A stretch of DNA of 64,000 nt from Bacteroidota bacterium (GCA_023427985.1 JAEYZM010000014.1:62001-126000), one strand, 5' to 3'. Numbered from the stretch's first letter, positions 24,416 through 35,800 are shown. Notes: a model not told the origin generated them from the sequence alone. Numbers and translations are program-made.

Positions 24416-25609
24416 ATGAAAATTGTTGAAGTTACTGATCATCATACCAAAAAATTATTTCTCGATGTGGTGGACTTGGTGTACAAAAATGACTCTGTAT
24501 ATGTTCGTCCGCTCGATATAGAAATTGAATCGATATTTGATCCAACAAAAAATGTATTTCATTCGCACGGAAGCATTTGCAGATGGGTCTTACTGAATGA
24601 TGAGAATGTGGCGATAGGAAGAGTTGCGGCTTTCATTAACGAAAAAAAAGCATACACATATGAATACCCAACAGGAGGAATGGGATTTTTCGAATGCATC
24701 GAGGATAAAACTGCGGCTCAGCTATTGATGGATACTGCAAAGTCTTGGCTGCAAGCGCGGGGCATGCAAGCTATGGATGGGCCAATTAATTTTGGAGAGA
24801 ACGATAATTTTTGGGGATTATTGGTATGGGGATTTACGCATCCCGCTGTGGGCATGAATTACAATCCGCCCTATTACCAAGAAATGTTTGAGTCATATGG
24901 ATTCAAAAATTATTTTGAACAAGTATCCAATCATTTGGATATGACTAAGCCCCTACCCGATCGTTTTGCTAAAATTGCAAACTGGGTGAAGAATAAAGAG
25001 GGATACACATTCGAGCATTTAAAAGTTTCGGCTTTGAACAAATACGCTTCTGACTTCAAAGAAATATACAACGATGCATGGCAATTTCATGAAAATTTTA
25101 GTCCTATGACTGACGATGTAGTGCGTGAAAGTTTAGATAAAATCAAACCATTCATGGATGAACGATTCATCTGGTTTGCCTATGTAAACAATGAGCCAGC
25201 TGCATTTATTGTGATTGTGCCCGACATCAATCAAATCATCAAACATTTGAATGGTAAAATGAATTTGATAAGTAAACTCAAATTTGTATATCATAAATGG
25301 AGGGGAACAATGGACCGACTTAGGGTAATCATTATGGGGGTTAAACCAAAATTCCAAAAACTTGGTTTAGAGTCGGCCCTCATAATTTGCGCACACGATG
25401 CTGTAGTACCATTGAAACATTATAAGGAAGTGGAATTATCCTGGGTAGGTGACTTCAATCCGAAGATGCGTTCATTACACGATTCAACAGGTTCGGTTAT
25501 GGGTAAAAAGCATATCACCTATCGCTGTTTATTTGATCCTAATGCTGAATTTAAGCGGTATTCAGAAATTGCGGTCGATACTAAATCGAAGCTTACAGAA
25601 AAAAATTGA
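24416..25609 (+). CDS. GNAT-fold acyltransferase-like protein of unknown function
   Basis: A 397-aa soluble protein. The first half has WVLLNDENVAIGRVAAFINEK, a GNAT-like strand, then GGMGFFECIEDKTAAQLLMDTAKSW and DGPINFGENDNFWGLL. The second half repeats an acyltransferase-like fold (FIWFAYVNNEPAAFIVIVPD, then MGVKPKFQKLGLESALI, resembling the acetyl-CoA loop). This is a double-GNAT or Fem-like arrangement known from Bacteroidota proteins of unknown role. It is three bases after folA. The fold is inferred from motif pattern; the substrate is unknown. Confidence 0.7.
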   Translation: MKIVEVTDHHTKKLFLDVVDLVYKNDSVYVRPLDIEIESIFDPTKNVFHSHGSICRWVLLNDENVAIGRVAAFINEKKAYTYEYPTGGMGFFECIEDKTAAQLLMDTAKSWLQARGMQAMDGPINFGENDNFWGLLVWGFTHPAVGMNYNPPYYQEMFESYGFKNYFEQVSNHLDMTKPLPDRFAKIANWVKNKEGYTFEHLKVSALNKYASDFKEIYNDAWQFHENFSPMTDDVVRESLDKIKPFMDERFIWFAYVNNEPAAFIVIVPDINQIIKHLNGKMNLISKLKFVYHKWRGTMDRLRVIIMGVKPKFQKLGLESALIICAHDAVVPLKHYKEVELSWVGDFNPKMRSLHDSTGSVMGKKHITYRCLFDPNAEFKRYSEIAVDTKSKLTEKN

Positions 25610-25659
25610 ACTGATTAATAACAGGTTAAGGCAATAATAGCAAAAAATTAAACTTTGGG

Positions 25660-25690
25660 TTTGCAATCTATTCAGAAACTTGTACATTTG
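25660..25690 (+). promoter_or_regulatory. Bacteroidota-type promoter of tRNA-Lys
   Basis: TTTG at 25660-25663, a 19-base spacer, then TACATTTG at 25683-25690, an exact fit to TTTG-N19-TAnnTTTG. It lies 21 bases upstream of the tRNA. The tRNA-Cys gene has the same TACATTTGCA core. Confidence 0.85.
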
Positions 25691-25711
25691 CAGACCTTTT
25701 AAACAAAGGAC

Positions 25712-25784
25712 GATCTCGTAGCTCAGTTGGTAGAGCATAACACTTTTAATGTTGGGGTCCTGGGTTCGAGTCCCAGCGGGATCA
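25712..25784 (+). tRNA. tRNA-Lys (anticodon TTT)
   Basis: A full cloverleaf of 73 nt: acceptor stem GATCTCG/CGGGATC, D arm GCTC...GAGC, anticodon loop CTTTTAA with anticodon TTT on a TAACA/TGTTG stem, T arm CTGGG TTCGAGT CCCAG, discriminator A. The CCA end is not encoded and must be added after transcription. A promoter and a strong terminator flank it, so it is a single-gene transcript. Confidence 0.97.
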
Positions 25785-25793
25785 CTCCAAAAC

Positions 25794-25824
25794 AAAAAAA
25801 CCACTCATATTGAGTGGTTTTTTT
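25794..25824. terminator. bidirectional intrinsic terminator after tRNA-Lys
   Basis: Stem ccactca/tgagtgg with a 3-nt loop, preceded by seven A and followed by seven T, so it serves both the tRNA and the convergent minus-strand operon ending at 25844. Confidence 0.93.
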
Positions 25825-25843
25825 GTTTTATGCTTACACTAAA

Positions 25844-27466
25844 CTACATTTTTACGAACCTTACTGCAGATTCATTGATATTAATTATATAAGTGCCATT
25901 TTCTAAATCAGAAATATCGATTTTTCTGGTATTAGTATTTCTAATTGATTTAATAAGTTTACCACTAATATCATAAATTACGATTGAAGTAATTCTGCCT
26001 TCAAAATCGATGTGTAAAACCTCTTTACTTGGATTTGGAAATACTTTAAATGTACTATTCTTTTTGTGCTTTATATTCGTACTAAAATTTGAAAAGTTAC
26101 TTGCGTATGCCTCTATAACCGTATCTGTTGTCAATCGAAGTAATTCTAATGATGGTCGAAGTCCAGGATTTGCAGATAAATCTTGAGCCCAAACATAAGA
26201 TAGTTCTACTATCATTTGTTCGCCAGATGCAAGTTTTTTGGGTTTAATACCAGCGACCATTCTTCGATCTCCTACTAGATCTGATTCATACCATGCAGGT
26301 TTTCCACTTGGATCTGAGTCACCAGGAAACACAAAATTATACGGATCATTTCCAGTTCTACCATCAGCAGATCCATACTGAATTGCTAATCCATCGGCCC
26401 ACATACCCTTTACATACCTATTCAATTCAATTGGATTTCTAGGATCGGCATTAACACCAGGAATGGCTGAGTTTCCAAAATAGATAAAAGAATTCATGTC
26501 TAATTTCGACCCAGCAGAATCGTATCCAGTTTCTAAAAAACAAATACCTATAGCAGGTGGATTGTTACCATAACCTGGAGCAACACCGTCTTCATCCGCA
26601 GCATCGCCATTATAAGTATAAAACAAATTTCTTTTCTTACCACTTGAATTGGTAGACAAATCGCACCCTACATAATCGTCTTGAGGATTGCCTAAATCCG
26701 AATCACCAAATTCAGCAACATGGAAATCGGTATAATTAGTTGCCGACTTATTAATAATTTTATACTTATAAAACGTAGAATTATTTATAGCGTTAGAACT
26801 ATTTGAAGGAAATGCATAGGCAGTAATTTGAATTTCCAAACCCATACTCAAATTATTTGGAATAGCTGCGTGTACATTGCCTTTATCATTAATGGTCCAG
26901 AAAACCATTTGACCTGGGATTAAGTTTGGTTTATTTTTATCCAATAAAGGATAATCGCCTAGACTTGGGTCGTATATTCCATCATTATTTGCATCGTAAA
27001 AATCTGCAATATGAGCGGGCCATCTTGAAACATTATATGCAATCCCCTTTCCTATTTTTGCATTTACAACTTCAGTACCATAAACCGAATACATTTTATC
27101 ACCCTCTCTGCAATCGATATTTTGAGTTTCACCCAATGCATTTAATTCTCCCGGCCAAAAGTCGTTACCTCTTTGTCTATAAGTCTGTGCAGCTGTGTAT
27201 AAATTTCCTCCTTGATCGAGTGCTGCAATCCATATAGCAGAAGCAAACATCGAATATTTATTAGAACCTTTTGGAATTTCGTATGCCGAGTTGGAGCTAC
27301 CGAAAATATCCCAAAATTTATCGCCTCCATTTAAAAGCTTCGCTCTAACATTATTTACATCTAAGTCAATACTTGCAGTTGGAGGATTACAGTCATTCGC
27401 AATAACACTTGTATTCGTTACGCCAATGAGAGCAATTATAGATAGAATTTGTATATACTTTTTCAT
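25844..27466 (-). CDS. secreted protein with T9SS type A sorting domain
   Basis: A 540-aa exported protein: signal peptide about 1-23 (cleavage near VIAN), a large central region of unrecognised beta-rich sequence (motifs SAIWIAALDQGGNLY, YDANNDGIYDPSLGDYPLL, FYKYKIINKS) and a C-terminal type A signal (FKVFPNPSKEVLHIDF ... LENGTYIINI ... FVKM). A DPSLGDYP-type motif, resembling a calcium-binding DxNxDG loop, is visible around 160-175. It begins 10 bases after the stop of the DUF1566-like gene, so the two form an operon. Function unknown. Confidence 0.82.
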   Translation of the reverse strand: MKKYIQILSIIALIGVTNTSVIANDCNPPTASIDLDVNNVRAKLLNGGDKFWDIFGSSNSAYEIPKGSNKYSMFASAIWIAALDQGGNLYTAAQTYRQRGNDFWPGELNALGETQNIDCREGDKMYSVYGTEVVNAKIGKGIAYNVSRWPAHIADFYDANNDGIYDPSLGDYPLLDKNKPNLIPGQMVFWTINDKGNVHAAIPNNLSMGLEIQITAYAFPSNSSNAINNSTFYKYKIINKSATNYTDFHVAEFGDSDLGNPQDDYVGCDLSTNSSGKKRNLFYTYNGDAADEDGVAPGYGNNPPAIGICFLETGYDSAGSKLDMNSFIYFGNSAIPGVNADPRNPIELNRYVKGMWADGLAIQYGSADGRTGNDPYNFVFPGDSDPSGKPAWYESDLVGDRRMVAGIKPKKLASGEQMIVELSYVWAQDLSANPGLRPSLELLRLTTDTVIEAYASNFSNFSTNIKHKKNSTFKVFPNPSKEVLHIDFEGRITSIVIYDISGKLIKSIRNTNTRKIDISDLENGTYIININESAVRFVKM

Positions 27467-27476
27467 AATGATTAAA

Positions 27477-28364
27477 TTAAAATTTACGAATTGCGATTAC
27501 ACGATACTTTGTGCTTTTCAATCCAGCTCTTCTTACACCAGCAACATTAATGTATTGTGCTAAGGTTGAAGAAATTTCTGTTGATGACCAAAATTGCGCA
27601 TTTAAACCTGGGCGAACTTTATTTTTCATTAAGGCATCTAACTCTAATGCCGATGGTAGGTACCAATCGCTGTAGCCATTTAACACTAAATCGTCACATA
27701 TTTTAGCAGCGTAATCGCCTTGACCCAAGGCTGCAACAATTAATTGAGTATTCGTGCTACCAGAACCAATAGAGGAATCCAATACATTGAGTAAGGTATC
27801 ACTTAAATTCCTCCATGAATAAGTTGTAGTGTTTGTATTTGTCGCAACAACTAAACCATGTTTTTCACCCTCTACATATCCAGCCTCACCAGGTTTAAAA
27901 ATGTAAAAAACAAATCCACCATGTATATATGACCCTATTAGAAGAGGATCTGTAGCAAATGTTCTCTGAGGTCCATAAATCACTCCATTTGAAGTTTCTA
28001 GAAAAGCTCTAACATAATATGCTTTTTCAGGCTCTAGATTTTTAACTACACAAGTAAAAGAATCGGCATTCCCAATTCGTTCAACGATTGAATTCGCAAT
28101 CGTTGGCTGAGGACTTAAACTGTAACAAAGACCAGCTCTTAAAATATTTTCTGAACCTTTATCAACTATCACCCCACCCATGATCGCAGAGTCAATACCA
28201 ATGTATCTGACTCTTGTTGTTTTTATAGAAATAGATTGCGCATTGCTCGATAAACTATATGAACTATTCATCGCATAGATGTCCAATTCAAAGAAATTGG
28301 TACATATCAATAACAATAAAGCTGCGAATACCTTAAATTTGGGAAATTTTATAAGCATAGTCAT
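27477..28364 (-). CDS. exported protein with fibronectin-like and DUF1566/Lcl-type C-terminal domains
   Basis: A 295-aa protein. Signal sequence or anchor at about 10-30; a fibronectin-III-like domain (about 45-140; AGLCYSL, YYVRAFLETSNGVIYGP); then a DUF1566-type domain (about 145-295) with the typical GGFVFYI, YSDWYLPSALELDALM, FWSSTE and RVIAIRKF motifs. Such domains occur on bacterial surface and phage-tail-like proteins. No T9SS sorting signal is seen. It is the first gene of the operon with the downstream type A protein. Confidence 0.78.
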   Translation of the reverse strand: MTMLIKFPKFKVFAALLLLICTNFFELDIYAMNSSYSLSSNAQSISIKTTRVRYIGIDSAIMGGVIVDKGSENILRAGLCYSLSPQPTIANSIVERIGNADSFTCVVKNLEPEKAYYVRAFLETSNGVIYGPQRTFATDPLLIGSYIHGGFVFYIFKPGEAGYVEGEKHGLVVATNTNTTTYSWRNLSDTLLNVLDSSIGSGSTNTQLIVAALGQGDYAAKICDDLVLNGYSDWYLPSALELDALMKNKVRPGLNAQFWSSTEISSTLAQYINVAGVRRAGLKSTKYRVIAIRKF

Positions 28365-28401
28365 AGGATTTATATTTACTTAAATTTAAATATAAATCCT
28401 G

Positions 28402-28435
28402 AGATTATTATACCTAAAAATTGGTATAATAATCT
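28402..28435. terminator. stem-loop terminator downstream of the 1395-aa protein gene
   Basis: A perfect 13-bp inverted repeat (AGATTATTATACC and its complement) with an 8-nt loop lies three bases past the stop of the minus-strand gene at 28439. It is AU-rich and has no T-run, so it may act in termination or 3'-end protection. Confidence 0.6.
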
Positions 28436-28438
28436 AAA

Positions 28439-31400
28439 CTACCTTTTAATAATTTTATGTACGCTCGTTCCTAATTCAGAATTAATATGCAAGAAATATA
28501 TGCCATTGTCGAGGCTACTAATATTAATTGGATAAATAGAATTCATCCCTTTAATGTCCGATTGCAAAATTAACCTACCACTCATATCAAACATTTTATA
28601 GTTCAATACATGTTTACTCGATTTATAGGTTGATGGGAAATTAATTGAAATGTTTACATATTCATTAGCAGGATTTGGATATACATTACTAAATCCAATT
28701 CTATTTGCTTTTGTGTCTATGCCAACTAATTTTTTATTCAATAACAATACGAATCGTTCATTTCCCCAAGAACTTGAATCTGAATTAATCTCAAAAGTAT
28801 AATAATTATTAGCTCTTATGTCGGTATGTGCTTTTGTATACCTATCGTACAAATACATTTCAATTGAGTCATTGACATTTGTTGCACCATCGAACTCCAT
28901 CGTATAAGTTCCTATTGCTAAGTTGCCCGATTTAGTACTAAATAAACTAAGCTTAATGGAATCGTTATTGCCAGGTAGCGGATGATAGTTAATAGATAAG
29001 TTTGTATTATTACTAGACTTTGAATAGAAATTTAATTCATCATTGAATAATTTATTGGCATCATTTTGATCACTGTCTGATTTACTAGTACCCTCTTTGA
29101 AATAAATGATTAAATCGTCGTATAGGGCAGTATCTCTATGTACCGTAAACTTCAATAAATTTTCCTTATCCATTTTAGAACGGAAAAAGTTAAATGGTGT
29201 ATTACTTACTTTAGCCGATTCGAAGAAAGTAAATGTCTGACCTGCTCCTGTCGCTTTCACAAAAACAGCTTGTCCTAATGGTATGTATCGGCTCGACTGA
29301 TTTGTTCCTACTCCAAGCGAAAGATCAAACACACCGTAACCACCTGTGTTCGGATTGTAAGCCCAAACAGTTGTGAGGTTATTTGCATTCAACATATTCG
29401 TATTCATCAAGTCAACTTGTGAAGGGAATGGATTTCCTATTAAATTAAATCCGTCGGCTGTTGGAGTGCTATTATTCGTGTAGGAAAGATTATGTACAAA
29501 CGTTCCTTTATTTACCTGACCCGTCAAATCAAGGGTTGCATCTAAAGGAACAGTTGATAGTTCAAAAGGATTCTGTGTTTCTCTACTTCCTCTTACAAAG
29601 ACTTCGAATCCAACACCAGTATTAATTACAGTATTTATATTTGGAGCACTTACCCAACCAGTACCTGCAGCACCAGCAGCGGCTTCATTATATGTTCTAA
29701 ATGATGATGCATTATTAGGGCTGTTATCAAATCCATTTGTTGCACCACCTGGCCCCGTTAACCACATATCATCGATGTATTGAGTAAGAGCAATGCCTCC
29801 ACTTACATTCACTGGGTTCGACATAAATCTCCATTTTCTCTTATTCACCCCACCCGGAATGAATCGTTGTGCTGTTATATTTCCAGTAATTGTTCCATTT
29901 GTTAAGTCGGCAATCCTAGCTGTATTCGTTGCGTCAGAAATTAAGGTTAGTCGACCATTTGACACCAAGGTACCTGAAACAATATCCAATGTGTTTTTCA
30001 TAAACAAACTATCAGATCCTATGGTTACCGATCCCGACTCTAATTCGATTGTTAAATTGTTTAATCGTTTCGTTAATTGAGAAGCACTCGACATGTTCAA
30101 AGTGCCAATGCTACCCGTACCTGTTAAGCTTAAGTTCGAAGTGTTGGAACCTCGAATTTTGCCCGATCCACTTAGGTTTCCAGCAACAGTTAATGTTTGA
30201 CCATTGATAGAAATATCATTTGAAGTAAGGATTAAATTATTACATGAAACATTGTTATTTAAGACAAGATTTCCATTTGTCTTTAAAACTTCTAAATGAT
30301 TAAATGTTTCTCCAGATGTATTCGTTATTGTTTGATCTCCAGTACCATCGAACAAAGTAGTATTTGTACCCGCTGTATAGGTTCCAGAACTAATCCAATT
30401 TCCTTCTATTACTACGTTATTATTATTTGTATTTAAGTTCGCTCCTGTTATGTCGATATCGCCAAGCACATTTATAGCACTTGCCAAACGAACATTTGCA
30501 TTTGCATTAAATAATACTAATCTAGGGACATCTGATGTAGTAGATAATATCATTGTTTGTCCAGCAGGAGTACTTGCGTTTCCAAATTGTATCGTTCCAT
30601 CACTTATCTCATTTGAAGCAAGGCCTTCGATTAACATTCCTAAATCTTCTGAACCTCCCCCACCTTCTCTCTGAATTACTATTGTACCACCTGACATATT
30701 AAATGTAGAGCCATTAGCATTGATCTGAAACGGATAAATCGTAGTACTTGAAGAACTCTGTGTAGGTACAGTAAAAGTACCACCACTAATTGTAAAATTT
30801 GAGATGGTATTTATATTCGATGAATAATATTGACCAGCAACATTCAATGCGCCACCTCGAACTTCAACAAATCCTCCTGTAGAAAGTAAATATTCATTGG
30901 CTGCATCTCCTATATTTAATGTTCCATTTTCAACAATCAAATCACCACCTAAATTCAAATCGCCTTGAAAAGTAATAGCTGCATTAGCATTGTTTAAATG
31001 AAATCCAGTAGATGTACCTAATGTTGCATCACCCGTATAGAAATTTAAAGTTTGAGTTGATGTTCCAGATAATTTAAAGGTTCCATTTGTTATCGTTACA
31101 GAATTATTTTGAAAACTTATATCATTAGCAGTAAATTCAAGAATGTTTGTTTTTGAAGTACCCATATTTTGGGTAATGTTTGCAAAGGTATAGTTACCAT
31201 TGCCTGATACCGTCTGATTACCATTTCTATTAAAACTGATATTTGTATATCTAGAACCAGATCTTCTTAAATTAAATGTCCCACTATTGCTAATATTTCC
31301 ATCGACGATCATATTATGAATATCGTTTGTGTTTGATGTAATTAATGTTGCTCCAGAATTGACAGTTACATTACCATTTACTGTTAAAGTTCTAGATGTA

Positions 31401-32626
31401 CCATCAAAAGTTAATGTACCACTAGTTCCCTCACCAACAGTTAAATTATTGCAGTTCGCATTTGTATTTATGGTAATAGTATGTCCGTTCCTAATCGTAA
31501 CGTTATCTGTTGCACTTGGTACTCCACTCGGGCTCCAAGAGCCACTCGTATTCCAACTTCCAGTTCCAGTACTTACTTTATTACCTGCCGCATTAGTAGT
31601 TCTATTCCCAGTTGCAGCAGTACTCAATCGGCCTTCTGTCACTGCATAAACTCTCCAATAATAAGTAGTACTTGGATCTAAACCAGTAGCACTATAGGAT
31701 GTAGAATTTGCTGCATTTTGAGTTACGTAAGTAAAATTTGTATTATCAGTTGAAACGTATATGGCATATCCCACTTCATTCGTACACCAATTGTTGTAGT
31801 TTACCGTCATGGCTGAGTTTGAAACTCCTGAAAATGATAGAGTTCCATTAAAGGTACCAGTATGGGTTGGAGGTGTAAATGTGATTCTACTATTTGAAGC
31901 TGGTAATGTGCTTAAATTATTTTGTGCAGTATTACTAAATGTACTACTGTTTGCCGATTGTTGTGTTTTTAATTGGGCTGATGTAGGTGGATTACTTATT
32001 GTTCCAGCATTAATACCACTAGAATATGAATAACTAGCCGTTCCTGCCGTCATAGTTCCATATACAAATTCAATTACACCAGTAGTTTCATACAATTTAA
32101 CTTGAAAATTAATACTAGGTGTTGTATTGTTGTATACTGCTAAATTTACCCATTCAACTGTCAATACTCGATTTGGAGAGGATCCTGTTGTTTGGTATTT
32201 AATGCTATTTCCCAAGGCTTCTACTCCACCCTGTGCTGTTAAATCGTCGTACATCGGAGCCAATGATAATCCGGTAGGAGTAGTATTTGAAAATCGCGTA
32301 TTCTGATAACCATAAGCACCTGTTCCCGTACCATTTGCTGTTGACGATGAAAAATCGATAAATCCGTTAGTAGAAATACTAAATTTAGTATAACGTACTC
32401 CATTATACCAATAATCGAATCCAATATCTATAAAGATGCTTCTATTATCGTCTTGGGAATATTGACCAGTATTTCTCCATGTGGGAACAGATGTCCCAGT
32501 TGAGGATATACTCGTATAACTAATTCCAGTGTTTCTACTAACGGTGTAATTATTAATGGACTGAGAAAAAAGTTCTGTAGAAAATACACTTACCAGGATA
32601 AATAGCAAGAAAATTTTGGTCTTCAT
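28439..32626 (-). CDS. giant secreted beta-strand-repeat protein, T9SS type A
   Basis: A 1395-aa surface protein. Signal peptide about 1-21 (LFSQS); an N-terminal region with IFIDIGFDYWYNGVRYTKFS (about 20-250); a fibronectin-III-like domain (about 255-345); a GTGSWNTSGSWSPSGVPSA motif opening a long stretch of short beta-strand repeats rich in N, T, G and S (about 350-930); a block ITAQRFIPGGVNKRKWRFMS (about 945) leading to a globular region (about 950-1300); and a type A sorting domain (VYPNPANEYVNIS ... LDNGIYFLHI ... HKIIKR). It is divergent from the 1255-aa paralogue with 217 bases between the chosen starts. A role in surface coating or adhesion is inferred from the architecture only. 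Confidence 0.85.
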   Translation of the reverse strand: MKTKIFLLFILVSVFSTELFSQSINNYTVSRNTGISYTSISSTGTSVPTWRNTGQYSQDDNRSIFIDIGFDYWYNGVRYTKFSISTNGFIDFSSSTANGTGTGAYGYQNTRFSNTTPTGLSLAPMYDDLTAQGGVEALGNSIKYQTTGSSPNRVLTVEWVNLAVYNNTTPSINFQVKLYETTGVIEFVYGTMTAGTASYSYSSGINAGTISNPPTSAQLKTQQSANSSTFSNTAQNNLSTLPASNSRITFTPPTHTGTFNGTLSFSGVSNSAMTVNYNNWCTNEVGYAIYVSTDNTNFTYVTQNAANSTSYSATGLDPSTTYYWRVYAVTEGRLSTAATGNRTTNAAGNKVSTGTGSWNTSGSWSPSGVPSATDNVTIRNGHTITINTNANCNNLTVGEGTSGTLTFDGTSRTLTVNGNVTVNSGATLITSNTNDIHNMIVDGNISNSGTFNLRRSGSRYTNISFNRNGNQTVSGNGNYTFANITQNMGTSKTNILEFTANDISFQNNSVTITNGTFKLSGTSTQTLNFYTGDATLGTSTGFHLNNANAAITFQGDLNLGGDLIVENGTLNIGDAANEYLLSTGGFVEVRGGALNVAGQYYSSNINTISNFTISGGTFTVPTQSSSSTTIYPFQINANGSTFNMSGGTIVIQREGGGGSEDLGMLIEGLASNEISDGTIQFGNASTPAGQTMILSTTSDVPRLVLFNANANVRLASAINVLGDIDITGANLNTNNNNVVIEGNWISSGTYTAGTNTTLFDGTGDQTITNTSGETFNHLEVLKTNGNLVLNNNVSCNNLILTSNDISINGQTLTVAGNLSGSGKIRGSNTSNLSLTGTGSIGTLNMSSASQLTKRLNNLTIELESGSVTIGSDSLFMKNTLDIVSGTLVSNGRLTLISDATNTARIADLTNGTITGNITAQRFIPGGVNKRKWRFMSNPVNVSGGIALTQYIDDMWLTGPGGATNGFDNSPNNASSFRTYNEAAAGAAGTGWVSAPNINTVINTGVGFEVFVRGSRETQNPFELSTVPLDATLDLTGQVNKGTFVHNLSYTNNSTPTADGFNLIGNPFPSQVDLMNTNMLNANNLTTVWAYNPNTGGYGVFDLSLGVGTNQSSRYIPLGQAVFVKATGAGQTFTFFESAKVSNTPFNFFRSKMDKENLLKFTVHRDTALYDDLIIYFKEGTSKSDSDQNDANKLFNDELNFYSKSSNNTNLSINYHPLPGNNDSIKLSLFSTKSGNLAIGTYTMEFDGATNVNDSIEMYLYDRYTKAHTDIRANNYYTFEINSDSSSWGNERFVLLLNKKLVGIDTKANRIGFSNVYPNPANEYVNISINFPSTYKSSKHVLNYKMFDMSGRLILQSDIKGMNSIYPINISSLDNGIYFLHINSELGTSVHKIIKR

Positions 32627-32815
32627 AGTATGAAATTGTAGTAAAGCATAATTTTTTAGAGAATTAAAAAAATGAAATTTATTAAAATCCCAATTTCAAT
32701 TCTTTACGTATGTAATATACAAAAAATATTATTACAAAAACTATACCCAAAGCAAACTTATTATGTTGGAAGTACATTCAGAGACAGAGCTTAAACATTT
32801 TAGAGCATTTTCTGT

Positions 32816-32823
32816 TATATTTG
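32816..32823 (+). promoter_or_regulatory. -7 element TATATTTG of the 1255-aa protein gene
   Basis: A perfect TAnnTTTG sits 20 bases before the ATG at 32844, giving a short leader of about 15 bases. It also argues against the longer in-frame start at 32763, which lies upstream of it. Confidence 0.6.
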
Positions 32824-32843
32824 TAGCATCTACGCTATTAATA

Positions 32844-35800
32844 ATGAAGAACAAAGCCTCGTTCATAACACTATTGTTATGTTTATGCATCAACTTTGCA
32901 TATTCTCAAAAAACTTTTAATGTAAGTTCGGGCAATTGGAATGTTGCTGGCAATTGGAGCCCTTCAGGTGTACCAAGCTCTACTGATGATGTAGTCATTC
33001 CAGCAAATAGAACAGTAACGGTGACTGCAGATGCAAGCTGTAAGTCGATATCCTTTAATACTGATAATGGTAGTTCAGCGATAAACATCAACACAAATAT
33101 TACATTAACCCTTTCAGACGATGCTACATTCCCCGCAATGTCAGGTTCTGCAAAAACCAAAACCATAAATATTGGAGCAGGTACTTTAAAATGCAAAAAT
33201 ATAAGTATGGGCGACAACAATACGAATGGTAGAAGTCATATTATTAATATTAGCACTGGTACATTAGAAGTAAGTAACAACATTACATTTAATGGGAATA
33301 CCGACGAAAATCAAATCAATATTACAAGCACAGGGAAGTTGAAATTTGGAAATGTTTTCACTATATCTAACGGTTGGTTCAATCCTGGTACATTAAGTAC
33401 CATCGAATATGCAAGTAATTCAGGTCAAAGCATTTTAAATCCAAGTACATTTTATACCAATCAAAACTATTACAACCTCATATGCTCTGGTACAGGTACG
33501 AAGACCTATAATTTTGGACTAACAATTGGAAATAATTTAAGCATAACTCAGGGTACATTAAGTTTACAATACAATAACATAACTGTGAATGGTACTACAA
33601 GTATTAGTTCAGGAGCTACATTATTAGATGACAACGGTGGTGGTGCAAATATTTTTGGTATCGTAAATAATTCCGGTACAATGAATTTTAGCGCGTACAA
33701 TGTAAGTACTTTCATAGGTTTATTTACAAATTCTGGAAGCTTTACTAACACTGGTTCAAGTCCTATGGAATTTCAAAATGGATTAACGAACAACGGTACA
33801 TTTAGCGCTTCAGGGAGTAGTGTAACTATTAGTACAAACAACCAATCCTTTGGTGGAAATCAGCCTATAACGTTCAATAACATTACCATCAATAACGATA
33901 TAATACTTACCAATACGAACACTAATTTACTAACCGTTAATGGAACGTTCAATGGATCCAATGCAAATTCTGGATTTATCAATTCCACAAACGCACGTGT
34001 ATTATTCAGTGTAAGTCCAATGTCTACAGGAAACTTCACTGCATCGGCAAATCCCAACACTGTAATTTATCAGTTTAGTTTTTACAATACTGTAAGACCT
34101 GCCACTTACCACAACATCGAAATAAGAGGTGCTCAAACAAGTGTATTCAATGGTTCGTATGCTGTGAATGGTAATTTCACATCCGATGTAAGTTCATCAG
34201 GTAATATATTAATTCAGTCGGGCTTAACAATAAATGGAAATGCAACATTAAACGGTTCCAATGAATTTAGAATTGAAAACCCAGTAACACTTACGATAAA
34301 TGGAAATTTAAGTGGCACGAAAAATATCGTATACATGAACTATAATAATGCTACGATTAATCTTTTTGGAAATTTCACGCATACTGGAACCTTTACACCT
34401 GGGACTGGGACTTTTCGTTATGGACGCGCTGGCGCTCAAACCTTCAGATACATTACTTATTATAATTTAGTGCTTGCTGGTGCTGGCACTAAAACCATTG
34501 CAAATAACTTTACGATTAATCAAAATGGTTCTGTCACTGTAGAATCGGGTACCACAGTAGATATGCAAACCAATCGTTTCATCTGTAGCGGTTCAGGAAT
34601 AAATGCTTATATCGATGGTACATTTACAACTACCAATTCAGAAGGATTAACAGACCGTGCTAATAGTGTTTTTAGTGGTTCAGCATTTGCTACAATTATC
34701 CCTGGAGCTTCTTCAACAATAACGTATTCTACAAATGGCAATCAGTACATAACTGGGGGTATTACTTACGCAAATCTGAATATTTTAAATACTGGGACGA
34801 AAACATTTACTGGAAGTGTTACTGTGAATAATGCATTAAATTTTGGTGCGGGTATGTTAAAAATCGATAATCATCAGTTGAGGTTATTAGGAAGTATTAG
34901 TAATTTTTCTGGGTCTATCGCAAGTAATGAATTTTCAACTCTTGAAATAGCTGCTTCAGGTGCAGCCATTAACTTGAATTTCAATCAAACATCCTCACAA
35001 AATAACATTGGTACAATTAAATTAAATAGAACAAATAACGTAACACTTACAAATGCAGTGAATGTTTTTCGAACGGTTGAAATCTCAAATGGCAATCTAA
35101 TATCAAATGGAAATTTAACACTTATCTCGAATGCTAATAGAACAGCACGTGTTGCAGCTATAGCTTGTGAGAATTGCGGTATAACAGGAAATGTCATTGC
35201 ACAACGATATATCCCTGGCGGAAATGGTAAACGCAAATGGCGCCTACTATCGAGCCCAGTAAACGTATCGAATTCTATTGCATACAATCAATTAATCGAC
35301 GACATCATTGTTACAGGTCAAGGCGGAACTCTCAACGGATTTGATGAAAGTCCTCAAAATTCTTATTCAATTAAAACGTATTCAGAATCTGTTCCTGGTA
35401 GTTCATCGAATGGTTGGACATTTCCTTCGACCATCAATTCAACAGTACCTACAGGAACAGGTATTTGTGTATTTGTTCGAGGCGATAGAACTACTACAGA
35501 CCCTTTCAATCCTAACGCCACTCCTAATAATGCTACGATAGATTATATTGGAGTTATTAACAAGGGCGACATTCAAGTGAACTTATCATATACAAATAAT
35601 AGCTCAAGCGCAGATGGCTTTAATTTAATTGGCAACCCCTACCCTTCCGCTATTAATTGGGCCGATGGTACCATAACAAAAACGAATGTGCAAAACAAAA
35701 TATGGATGTACAATCCGGTGAGTGCGAGTTATGGAATTTTTGATGCCGACTTAAACGTTGGTACAAATAGTGCAACAAGATTTATAGCAAGTGGACAAGG

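Noticed and set aside
32763..32843. Upstream start for the 1255-aa surface protein
   Set aside because: It would place 27 non-signal residues before a clear signal peptide and lies upstream of the TATATTTG element at 32816.
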